This document shows, one piece after another, positions 42,731 to 50,435 of a DNA stretch of 64,000 bases. The stretch is from positions 1 through 64,000 of the forward strand of contig NZ_LXVX01000011.1 of the NCBI RefSeq assembly GCF_001650725.1, written 5' to 3'. The notes beneath the pieces were generated by a model, which was not told the DNA's origin, made no database searches, and worked only from the letters and a program-made list of their open reading frames with translations. The first letter of the stretch is position 1. Every line of letters begins with the position of its first letter. Origin of the DNA: Sphingobium sp. TCM1. GTDB taxonomy: Bacteria > Pseudomonadota > Alphaproteobacteria > Sphingomonadales > Sphingomonadaceae. The translations under genes and the position numbers were made by a program.

Positions 42731-42759
42731 CATCGTTTCATATATAAAGCGAGGGTAGA

Positions 42760-43092
42760 GTGTCGGAGTTTAATTCTTTCCTGATCTTGCCAAGCTGCGA
42801 AGCGGCCAAGGGCGGCGGCCGCTACATCGAGGAGCCTACGAGGGTTGAGAATATCGTGTTCCAGACCCGCCCCGGAGCGCTGACCGCGTTCGAGGATCGG
42901 TTCGCGGATGCGTTAATGTCGGTTTTTGCCGAAGGACATGACGAGCTGGAAAGCGTGGCGGCTGGGCTCAACAGTAAGGGCAGTACCGACCCGCAGGGGG
43001 CGTCCTGGTCTGCCGATAGTCTCGCACGAATATTGTCGGTGCTGGGTAAGGCTGTGTTTGCAACCGTCGAAGAGGAACGGGTCCGTGGCTAA
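42760..43092 (+). CDS. Small protein of unknown function preceding a Rieske oxygenase
   Basis: This 110-residue acidic-to-neutral protein starts at GTG 42760 with GAGGGTAGA just upstream. There is no signal peptide or membrane segment. The C-terminal half (about 60-105, WSADSLARILSVLGKAVF) is helical and could hold an HTH-like fold. Its last 8 bases overlap the start of the Rieske gene, so the two are translationally coupled. I do not recognise a characterised family. A pathway-specific accessory or regulatory protein is a guess. Confidence 0.7.
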   Translation: MSEFNSFLILPSCEAAKGGGRYIEEPTRVENIVFQTRPGALTAFEDRFADALMSVFAEGHDELESVAAGLNSKGSTDPQGASWSADSLARILSVLGKAVFATVEEERVRG

Positions 43093-44119
43093 GGAAAAGA
43101 TCGTTCCTACCGCTGAGCAGCGGCTCAATGCCGGGCTTCGTAACCTCTGGTATCCCGTGGCGGCTAGCTGGATGGTAGCCAAGGCGCCGGTCGGTTTGAT
43201 CCGATTGGGCGAGAGGATCGTGCTCTGGCGCGACGAGGGTGGGCAGGTTCATGCGGTTGAGGATCGCTGCCCGCATCGCGGCGCTCGCCTGTCCATGGGG
43301 TGGAATCTGGGCGAGCGGGTGGCTTGCTGGTATCATGGCGTAGAAGTCGATGGCGAAGGGCGGATGGCGCGCGTTCCCGCGCTCGCCAAATGCGGCATTG
43401 AGGGCCGCAAGTTCAATATCGCCTATCCGGTCATCGAAAAGGCCGGCGCGATCTTCCTCTGGTTTGGTGACGAGGGGGTCGAGCCGAGGCCGCTGACGCT
43501 TCCCGAAGAGATTGACAGCGAAGAATGGGGCCAGATCCTGTGCACTGCGCACTGGAACTGCAATTATCGCTACGCCGCTGAAAATGTGATGGACCCGATG
43601 CACGGCGCCTATCTTCATGCTGTGTCGCACTCCATGGCCGAAGGGGACAAGACCGCGACCATGCAGGCTCGCGCGACAGACCATGGATTCATCTTCGAGA
43701 AGACCAACCAGTCCGGAGTGAATTTCGACTGGACCGAATTCGGCGACACCGGTGCCCACTGGCAGCGCCTGTCCATCCCCTACCGCAAGTCAGCGGGGCC
43801 GGGCGGTTCCTTCAGCATCGTGGGCATGGTCGTACCGGTCGATGAGACCAGCTGCCGCGTTTTCTTTTGGCGCTGCCGCAAAGTACAGGGTTGGCAGCGC
43901 GACGCGTGGCGCTTTCTCTATCGTGCCCGGCTGGAGGGGCTTCACTGGGACGTGCTGGAACAGGACCGACTGATCCTCGAGGGCATGAAGGACGATGCGC
44001 GCGATCATGAGGCGCTCTACGCCCATGATGCGGGCTTGGTCCGCCTGCGTCGTTTGATGCAAGCGGAAGCGAAGAAGCAGGTTGAGGCCTTGGCGTTCAA
44101 GGCGGAAACGGTCGTCTGA
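43085..44119 (+). CDS. Rieske non-heme iron oxygenase
   Basis: This 344-residue oxygenase has the Rieske ligands C62, H64, C81 and H84 (RCPHRG and CWYHG). The catalytic iron triad lies in AAENVMDPMHGAYLH (Asp, His, His). The C-terminal domain is of the VanA/phthalate-type single-subunit class. GTG 43085 overlaps the upstream small-protein gene and has GAGGAA about 7 bases before. It would start oxidation of the island's aromatic ring (hydroxylation or demethylation). No reductase gene is adjacent. The next genes (IclR, VOC, cupin, hydrolase) fit a ring-opening route. Confidence 0.9.
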   Translation: MAKEKIVPTAEQRLNAGLRNLWYPVAASWMVAKAPVGLIRLGERIVLWRDEGGQVHAVEDRCPHRGARLSMGWNLGERVACWYHGVEVDGEGRMARVPALAKCGIEGRKFNIAYPVIEKAGAIFLWFGDEGVEPRPLTLPEEIDSEEWGQILCTAHWNCNYRYAAENVMDPMHGAYLHAVSHSMAEGDKTATMQARATDHGFIFEKTNQSGVNFDWTEFGDTGAHWQRLSIPYRKSAGPGGSFSIVGMVVPVDETSCRVFFWRCRKVQGWQRDAWRFLYRARLEGLHWDVLEQDRLILEGMKDDARDHEALYAHDAGLVRLRRLMQAEAKKQVEALAFKAETVV

Positions 44120-44907
44120 TGTCGGTGCCGGGCCTTGCGCGGGGGATCGCGGTGTTGCGCCTGTTCAGGCGCGATCGCGCCATGCTGTCACCAGCCGAGA
44201 TCTGCTCGGAACTCGACCTGCCTCGTTCGACGGTTCATCGCCTGCTGACGGAGCTGATCGATCTCGGTCTCATCCGTCGCGAATGTGACGGCCGCTACGC
44301 TTTGGACAGCGGCGTCCTGACGTTGGGATTCGAGTATCTGGCGTCCAACGACCTTGTCGCCCTGTCGGCGCCCATCCTCGAAGAACTCCGCGACCGCACC
44401 AACTGGTCCACCCATCTGGCGGTGCGCCAAGGGACACGGGCGCTCTATCTCAGCCGCTACCCCGCACAGGCTGCGGTAACGCGTAATGTGGTGGTGGGCA
44501 GTTCCCTGCCCGCCCATGCGACGGTGATGGGACGGGTGCTACTGTCAGACCTGGAGCCGACGGAATTGCAGACGCTCTACGCCGATGGCGCATCGCTGGG
44601 CGGGGGACAGGGGGTGCCGGCGTCGCTGAGCGAATTACAGCGGATGATCGATGTCGACAGGAACAAGGGCTACGCGGCGGCGGACGGCTTTTTCGAAAGT
44701 GGCGTGATCGCGATCGCCGCGCCGGTCCGGGATATGTCCCTGAAGGTCGTGGCGGCCATCAACGCCATTCATGCGGGTGTTGCAGGTGAGAACATGACGG
44801 CGATGGCGTCTGCAGTTGTCGCCGCGGCGAATGCCATTTCCAGATTATTGGGCGCGCCGGCGCAGATGCCGGTGGTCCCCCATGCTTTCGAAGGAGAAGA
44901 AGCGTGA
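44119..44907 (+). CDS. IclR family transcriptional regulator
   Basis: This 262-residue regulator has the N-terminal HTH (about 1-70: SVPGLARGIAVLRLF, PRSTVHRLLTELIDLGLI) and the IclR effector domain (WSTHLAVRQGTRALYL, SSLPAHATVMGRVLL). It is unusual in lying inside the operon between oxygenase and ring-cleavage-type genes, overlapping both neighbours (TGATG at the start, GTGA at the end). That suggests auto-control through the promoter at 42691-42730. The effector is likely a pathway intermediate. It is distinct from the IclR at 39411, with only general similarity. Confidence 0.9.
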   Translation: MSVPGLARGIAVLRLFRRDRAMLSPAEICSELDLPRSTVHRLLTELIDLGLIRRECDGRYALDSGVLTLGFEYLASNDLVALSAPILEELRDRTNWSTHLAVRQGTRALYLSRYPAQAAVTRNVVVGSSLPAHATVMGRVLLSDLEPTELQTLYADGASLGGGQGVPASLSELQRMIDVDRNKGYAAADGFFESGVIAIAAPVRDMSLKVVAAINAIHAGVAGENMTAMASAVVAAANAISRLLGAPAQMPVVPHAFEGEEA

Positions 44908-45821
44908 CGATTACGGGCGTCGATGCCGTCCTGTTCGGTGTCGAGGAGTTTGAAGAAGCCCAGCGCTTTCTGCTGGATTGGGGCCTGTCGGCTACCGATG
45001 AAACCGATGGGATGGCCCATTTCCGGACCCGCGATGGCACGCAGGTTGTGGTCGCGCGGGCGGATGACCCTTCGCTGCCCCCGGCGATGCAGGACGGGCC
45101 GACGCTCCGCCAAGTGATTTGGGGCGTGGAGAAGGCCGCCGACATCGATGAACTGGCCGCGCGACTAGGTGGCGACGGCGTGCGCGAGGGCGATGCGCTA
45201 TCCGTCATCGATCCCAACGGACTGTCCCATGCCTTCCGCGTGACTCGCCGCGCGGCGGTGATGGCCGACCCGCAGGATGTGAATGGTCCCGGCCTTGCCC
45301 GTCGGGTGGACGCGCGCTCGACCATCTACGAGCAGGCGCTGCCGATCTCGGTGGGGCATGTCGTGTTGTTTGTCGATGATCTCGACAAGACGCTGTCCTT
45401 CTTCCTCGACCGGCTGGGCTTCACCGTCAGCGACAGCTATCCGGGCCACGCCGCGTTTCTGCGCGCCCGCACGCCGGGCAGCCATCACGACGCCTTCGTT
45501 CTGCGCCGTCCCGGTAAGCCTGGACTGAACCATGTCGCCTTCACCGTCAGCAATATCCATGAAGTATTCGGGGGGGGGCTGGCGATGAGCCGCAAGGGAT
45601 GGACGACCGACATTGGACCCGGCCGCCACCCGATTTCATCCGCCTATTTCTGGTATTTCAAAAGCCCGTTCGGCGGCTCGCTCGAATATTATGCCGACGA
45701 TGACTATTGCACCGAGGCATGGGAACCGCGCGAATATGAGCGTTTGCCCGAACTGTTCGCCGAATGGGCGATCGCAGGCGGCATAGACGGCAATACCCGC
45801 CGCCAGGCGCGCGCCGCCTGA
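44904..45821 (+). CDS. VOC superfamily protein (extradiol dioxygenase/glyoxalase-like)
   Basis: This 305-residue protein has two betaalphabetabetabeta modules. The C-terminal module carries a plausible metal triad: His in ISVGHVVLFV, His in LNHVAFTV and Glu in SLEYYAD. This is the arrangement of type I extradiol ring-cleavage dioxygenases such as BphC and DHBD. The N-terminal module lacks metal ligands, as in those enzymes. It could open a catechol-like ring from the Rieske step, ahead of the alpha/beta hydrolase. GTG 44904 overlaps the IclR stop (GTGA). A glyoxalase or isomerase role cannot be excluded. Confidence 0.8.
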   Translation: MTITGVDAVLFGVEEFEEAQRFLLDWGLSATDETDGMAHFRTRDGTQVVVARADDPSLPPAMQDGPTLRQVIWGVEKAADIDELAARLGGDGVREGDALSVIDPNGLSHAFRVTRRAAVMADPQDVNGPGLARRVDARSTIYEQALPISVGHVVLFVDDLDKTLSFFLDRLGFTVSDSYPGHAAFLRARTPGSHHDAFVLRRPGKPGLNHVAFTVSNIHEVFGGGLAMSRKGWTTDIGPGRHPISSAYFWYFKSPFGGSLEYYADDDYCTEAWEPREYERLPELFAEWAIAGGIDGNTRRQARAA

Positions 45822-45849
45822 CCCGAATTTCCGATAACAGGAGCGATCA

Positions 45850-46407
45850 ATGACCGACGCCGTGGTCTCCGACCAGTCCAACAGCATAATCCCAGAAGGC
45901 AAGACGCTGCAGCAATGGATCGACAGCCGCCTTGCCCGCTATGAAACGCGCAAGCTGGACTGGGACGCCCTCAAGTTCCAGGCCGATTTCGATCCTAAGT
46001 ACAAGCGCGCGCAGATGCGTTATGTTGGTACCGGCGCCACCGGCGTGGCTTCCGACACCAATACCGTCGCCGCCGAACATTTCACCTTCTCCACCATGGT
46101 GCTTCCGGCCGGGTGCGAAGGGCCGCTCCATCTGCATGACGATGTCGAAGAAGTCTTCTTCATCCTCAAGGGCAACAAGGTGAAGCTGATGTTCGAAAGC
46201 GAGGGCGAATATTATGAAACCTATGTGCGCGAACGCGATCTGGTTTCGGTCCCCGCCGGCGTCTATCGCGGGCTGGTGAACGAAGGCATTGAGGAAGCGC
46301 TGATGATCGTGTGCCTTGGTACGAACGTCCCCGAAACGCCGACCTATCCGCCCGATCATCCGCTGTCCAAGATCAAGCGTCCCAAGCCTGCCGTCGTCGA
46401 AGGCTGA
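45850..46407 (+). CDS. Cupin-domain protein
   Basis: This is a 185-residue single-cupin protein. Motif 1 is GPLHLHDDVEE (H94, H96 and E100 as metal ligands). Motif 2 reads PAGVYRGLVN, where the fourth ligand His is replaced by Arg (R140). An N-terminal helical segment (about 15-50) precedes the barrel. Cupins in such operons act as dioxygenases, isomerases or binding proteins. The missing His argues against a standard iron dioxygenase, and three-ligand metal binding or a non-enzymatic role is possible. It ends with TGATG overlap into the hydrolase gene. Confidence 0.82.
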   Translation: MTDAVVSDQSNSIIPEGKTLQQWIDSRLARYETRKLDWDALKFQADFDPKYKRAQMRYVGTGATGVASDTNTVAAEHFTFSTMVLPAGCEGPLHLHDDVEEVFFILKGNKVKLMFESEGEYYETYVRERDLVSVPAGVYRGLVNEGIEEALMIVCLGTNVPETPTYPPDHPLSKIKRPKPAVVEG

Positions 46408-47255
46408 TGTCCCTTTATCTGGAGCCGTCGCTGCGCAGCGCCCGCATTTCCGGGCGGGTTCAGGCGTGGCGCGAGGCGGGTGAGGGGCCTGCGCTCCCGC
46501 TCGTCCTGCTGCACGGCATCGGTTCCAACGCCCGCGCCTGGGCCGGTCAGTTTGCCGGTTTCTCGCAAGAGCGGCGCGTGGTGGCCTGGAATGCGCCGGG
46601 CTATGCGGGCAGCGATCCGCTGTCGAACTTCTGGCCGCTGTCCAGCGATTATGCTGACGCGCTGGGCGCGTTGCTCGATCATCTTGCAATCAAGCGGTGT
46701 GTGCTGGTGGGACAGTCGCTGGGCGCGGTCATGGCGACCGCCTTCGCGCTGGCCGCGCCGGAACGCGTGGCCGCAATGACGCTGACCAGCCCTGCGAGCG
46801 GTTATGCCGTGCCGGTGGGCGGGGTCTTGCCCGAAGGCGTGGCGAAACGCATTGCCGACATCGAAGCGCTAGGCCCGGAAGGATTGGCGGTGGCCCGCTA
46901 CTCGCGGTTGCTGGCCCCAGGCGCGAGCGCGCAGGCACACGCCATCGTCCGGTCCGCCATGGCAGAGGTCGTGCCCCAGGGCTATGCTCAGGCCGTGCGC
47001 CTGCTGGCGTCGGCCGATCTTCCCTCTGCCGTGACCGCACTGCGGGTGCCGACCATGACGCTGTGGGGTAGCGAAGATGTGGTGACGCCGCCCGCCGGTT
47101 GTGCGCGGGTCGCTGCCGCTACTCCTGGCGGCCGGTTCGAGAGTATCGAAGGCGGCGGCCATGCGGTCGCGACCGAGCGGCCGGAAGCATTCAATCAGAC
47201 ACTGCGCCGCGTCCTTGATGAGGCTGACGCGGCCGAGGGGGTAGCATGGAACTGA
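46407..47255 (+). CDS. Alpha/beta-fold hydrolase (meta-cleavage hydrolase-like)
   Basis: This 282-residue hydrolase shows the oxyanion LLHGIGSNARAW, the nucleophile elbow VGQSLGAV (S104), Asp in WGSEDVVTPP and His in GGGHAVATERP. The pattern fits MhpC/BphD-type C-C hydrolases acting on ring-fission products, as well as simple esterases. ATG 46407 overlaps the cupin stop. Given the upstream Rieske and VOC genes, hydrolysis of a meta-cleavage product is likely. It overlaps the next SDR-like gene by 10 bases. Confidence 0.85.
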   Translation: MSLYLEPSLRSARISGRVQAWREAGEGPALPLVLLHGIGSNARAWAGQFAGFSQERRVVAWNAPGYAGSDPLSNFWPLSSDYADALGALLDHLAIKRCVLVGQSLGAVMATAFALAAPERVAAMTLTSPASGYAVPVGGVLPEGVAKRIADIEALGPEGLAVARYSRLLAPGASAQAHAIVRSAMAEVVPQGYAQAVRLLASADLPSAVTALRVPTMTLWGSEDVVTPPAGCARVAAATPGGRFESIEGGGHAVATERPEAFNQTLRRVLDEADAAEGVAWN

Positions 47256-48040
47256 AGCTGGAAGACCGCGTCGCGATCGTGACTGGGGGATCATCGGGGA
47301 TCGGACTGGAAACAGTTCGGCTGTTGCTGGCCGATGGTGCGTATGTCGTAAGCTGCGCCCGCCGCGCAGAGGGGCTGGAGCAGGCCCGTGCGATTCTGGC
47401 GGCGCAGGGCGCGCCGGTCGATCGACTCGTGTCGCAACCCTGCGACGTACTGGATGAGGCCTCCGTCGAGCGCCTCACTGAAACCGTGCGGACGCGGTTC
47501 GGTCGAGCCGACATCCTCGTCAACAATGCGGGACAGGCGCGGCTCAGCACCTTCGCCTCGACGTTGGACGCTGATTGGGAAGCGGAACTCAACCTCAAAT
47601 TCTTCAGCGTGATCCGGCCGACCCGGGCTTTCCTGCCGCTTCTGCGCGAAAGCGATGCCGCGGCGATCGTGGTTGTGAACTCGCTGCTGGCGCGCCAGCC
47701 CGAGCCCCATATGGTCTGCACCTCTGCCGCGCGGGCGGGTGTCCAGAATTTGGTAAAGTCGCTGAGCGTCGAACTGGCGCCTGCGATCCGCGTTAACGCG
47801 ATCCTGCTGGGCACGGTCAACAGCGGGCAATGGGAACGGCGTTTCAAGGAGCGGGCCAAGCCCGGCCAGTCGATGGAAGATTGGCTGGTCGAATTGGCAC
47901 GTGAAAAGCACATACCGCTGGGTCGCTTCGGAAAGCCGGAAGAGGCGGCGGCGGCGATCCTGTTCCTGGCGTCACCGGTGGCGGGCTTCATCACTGGCGC
48001 CGCGCTGGAGGTAGCCGGGGGGGTGTCGCGCTTCGCATGA
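47246..48040 (+). CDS. SDR-fold protein with altered active site
   Basis: This is a 264-residue protein of SDR fold. Cofactor motifs TGGSSGIG and VNNAG are intact, and Ser146 sits in VNSLLA. At the exact spacing of the catalytic Tyr and Lys (13 and 4 residues later) it has Thr159 and Arg163 (TSAAR) instead of YxxxK. Normal SDR hydride-transfer chemistry is therefore doubtful; it may be a binding or non-redox enzyme (some SDR folds are lyases or sensors). It overlaps the hydrolase gene and the solute-binding gene (ATGA), so it is expressed with the operon. Confidence 0.85.
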   Translation: MELKLEDRVAIVTGGSSGIGLETVRLLLADGAYVVSCARRAEGLEQARAILAAQGAPVDRLVSQPCDVLDEASVERLTETVRTRFGRADILVNNAGQARLSTFASTLDADWEAELNLKFFSVIRPTRAFLPLLRESDAAAIVVVNSLLARQPEPHMVCTSAARAGVQNLVKSLSVELAPAIRVNAILLGTVNSGQWERRFKERAKPGQSMEDWLVELAREKHIPLGRFGKPEEAAAAILFLASPVAGFITGAALEVAGGVSRFA

Positions 48041-49026
48041 TCTTGCCCCTGTTCTCCCGCTGCGCCTTTGCTGCCTGCGCCACGCTGTTTCTGATGGGGG
48101 CGAGTCCGCCCCCGCCTGAGCCGTTCGTTTATCTGCTGCCCGCGCCCAAGGAAGCAATCGTTTTTGCACCGCTACTGCTGGCCGACGCGAATGGCGCCTA
48201 TGCTCGCGAGGGGCTGGCCGTCCGGTTCGAACGGGTTGCAGGCGGCGGCATGAAGGTCGGTGAGGCGCTCGGCGGCGGCAAGGGCGACGCCGGGGGCGCC
48301 CTGGGCGATACCGCGATGATCCTGCGTGCCAGAGGCATACCGGTCCGGGGCGTCGCGCTGCTCGGCCGTCATTCGTTTCTGACTTGGATGAGCGTGCAGG
48401 GCTTGGCTATCAATGCGGCTTCGCTTCGCGGCCAGGCGATCGGCGTCCCTTCGCAGCAGGATGTGTCCTATTATGCGTTGGAAGCGCTACTGCGCCAGGT
48501 CGGTCTGACCCCCGACGATGTGGAGGTGCGCGTCGCTGTGCCAGATGATCTGATCGCCGCAATGGGGCGTGGCGAACTGAAGGCCATGATCGGGACGGTC
48601 GATTGGGGCGTGAAAGCCGAACGAGCTGGCGTTGTCCTCGATTACCAGTCACTCGATGCCTATTATCCCGCGTTGGCCCAGGCGGTCATGGCGGCCGATG
48701 GGCAAATCGCTAATCGGCCCAAGGCGCTTCAGGCTTTCACCCATGCAACGTTGCAGTCGCTGCACGCGATTGCGCGCGATCCTGCGGGAGCAGCGCGGCG
48801 TTATGTCGATCTGGTGCCCGGTTCAGGTTATGATAAAGTCGAGGTCGAACGGATATTCTGGCTACTATCGCGCTTCGTTTACGGCGTAGATGCTGGAAAG
48901 TTCGATCCGCGCACAATGGAGCGGGCCGCAAAGGCTGCGTCTGCCGAAGGACTGATCCCGCCACGGGGCAAGGCAACCGACAGCTTCACCAACAGATTCT
49001 CCCGCATCTCACACGCTACACGTTAA
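48037..49026 (+). CDS. ABC-type solute-binding protein (NMT1/TauA-like), orphan
   Basis: This 329-residue protein has a signal peptide (about 1-23, ending MGASPPPP region) and the periplasmic type II binding fold of the NMT1/SsuA/TauA group. Segments include VFAPLLLADANGAYAREGLAVRF, LRGQAIGVPSQQDVSYYALE and AMIGTVDWGVKAE. No ABC ATPase or permease gene is next to it. It ends the Rieske/IclR/VOC/cupin/hydrolase/SDR operon (ATGA overlap). It may capture the substrate in the periplasm for another carrier, or act as a sensor. An IS relic lies 67 bases downstream. Confidence 0.82.
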   Translation: MILPLFSRCAFAACATLFLMGASPPPPEPFVYLLPAPKEAIVFAPLLLADANGAYAREGLAVRFERVAGGGMKVGEALGGGKGDAGGALGDTAMILRARGIPVRGVALLGRHSFLTWMSVQGLAINAASLRGQAIGVPSQQDVSYYALEALLRQVGLTPDDVEVRVAVPDDLIAAMGRGELKAMIGTVDWGVKAERAGVVLDYQSLDAYYPALAQAVMAADGQIANRPKALQAFTHATLQSLHAIARDPAGAARRYVDLVPGSGYDKVEVERIFWLLSRFVYGVDAGKFDPRTMERAAKAASAEGLIPPRGKATDSFTNRFSRISHATR

Positions 49027-49093
49027 TTGTGGTGCGACAATTTGACCTGCTTACCGAAATTTCCTCATTTTTGATTTAGAGCGGTTTCGAAAT

Positions 49094-49578
49094 TCACGCT
49101 GATAGCGCCAATCTGCGGATCATGAGCATGGCAGCGGCGGCGTGGAGGAATGCAGCGGCGGACTTGAGGGTTGCCTCGACGTCCTTGGCGAGCCGGAGAT
49201 TTCGGTTGATCCATGCTAAGAAGCGTTCAACGAGCCAGCGCCTTGGCAGGACGACGAAGCCGGTCTGCCCGGTGATTTTGCTGACGATTTCAACGGTGAT
49301 GCTGGTAGCTTGCGTGGCGCGCTCACGACGCCGGTGGAAAGCACGGCGGCAGCATCCGCCAGGGCAAGCTACCATACAAAAGATAAAAGATGGCTTCGAC
49401 GATCCGGCGCATCTTCCATTTGCGTGACCGGCCGGCCGGTCGGTGCAGGTGGAGGCAAAAGAGGCTCGAACAGCGCCCACTTGGCGTCGGCTGAATATGT
49501 TGGCAATGACAGCCCGCTTAGCGGATGCAGCGTGCGATTGGTATCGGTCCACATCGTTGATCCTTGGTGGTTTAGCAA
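49094..49578 (-). pseudogene. IS5-family transposase relic with internal deletion
   Basis: Two parts of an IS5-type (IS427/IS1031-like) DDE transposase are seen in different frames on the minus strand. The N-terminal part (near 49578) has TYSADAKWALFEPLLPPP. The C-terminal part has GQTGFVVLPRRWLVERFLAWINRNLRLAKDVEATLKSAAA. The catalytic middle is deleted and the join is frameshifted. The ends resemble inverted repeats (TGATTTAGAGCGGTTT left, TTGATTCAGGTTTTTT right) but were not proven. It is not mobile by itself. Confidence 0.75.
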
Positions 49579-49618
49579 AAAAAACCTGAATCAACTATCG
49601 GCCAAGCCATCAAGCTAA

Positions 49619-50435
49619 CCTGCTGATACCACTAACCTTAGTTTCGGATCGGGCACTCAGGATCCCGCAAACGCCCAGACTGCCGACAGCAGGCGGGGGA
49701 GACATTGTGCTCAGTCTGGTGTTGCGCGACAAGGCCGGCAAGACTGGCATTCCCGCAATTTCACGACCACCAGCCCCCGGGCAGCGCAAGTCGTCGTTAA
49801 CGTTTTGTTAGAGGTTTTGCAGGGACTGTATCCGGGCGCGTATCGAGTTGATCGTACCAAGATTTGATCTTCCGCTCATGGAGGAAAGGTGATGGCAGTC
49901 GATAAATTGGCAGTCAAGTTGGACCGGGGGCGGCAGTCACGCTATGTTCCGGCTTTAGGGCTTATTTGCCTCAAAACGATGAACGCCGAGCGGTAATCGT
50001 CGGCGATATTCTGCAGGTGGCTAATTGCTGGAGGATAGCCGACGCTGCCCCTTCGGTCGTCCAGTGCATCTGAGTGCGATAGGATTGGAATCCCGGATTA
50101 TGGCGGTCTGGGGCAACGTTCGCAGGGTTCGCTTCACTCGCATTGTTCATCCGTTTTAGATTATTCAGGATAATATGACGGCGTTTACACCATTGGCAGG
50201 CCTCATCGGAACGCTGTGCTTCGAGCACGATGCTGCCGTATTGCAACATTGAGAGCGATGGCCCTCTAGCCGTTCATGCGCCTGTCGCTCCGGCTTAGCG
50301 CTCGTCAATCAGGCTTCTGCGACCGCGAACCTTTGAACTTTTCACTTTTAAGGCGTAGTCTTTTCTCATGCGGAACCGAGCATCCCAACCTGGCCGCCCC
50401 CCTTTGACGGTGGAAGGCGGACTTACAAGCGGGGG
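49619..50435. other. Intergenic stretch between IS relic and glucan synthase gene
   Basis: About 800 bases with no gene of recognised family. It holds one 34-codon frame with a strong ribosome site (49893-49997). The rest may be eroded sequence beside the IS relic plus the promoter for the glucan synthase. Confidence 0.4.
49893..49997 (+). CDS. Possible small protein (34 residues)
   Basis: ATG 49893 is preceded at two bases by GGAGGAAAGG. The frame MAVDKLAVKLDRGRQSRY continues to TAA at 49995-49997. No known family or membrane segment; basic N-terminal half. It could equally be a chance frame or the stub of a truncated gene. Confidence 0.2.
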
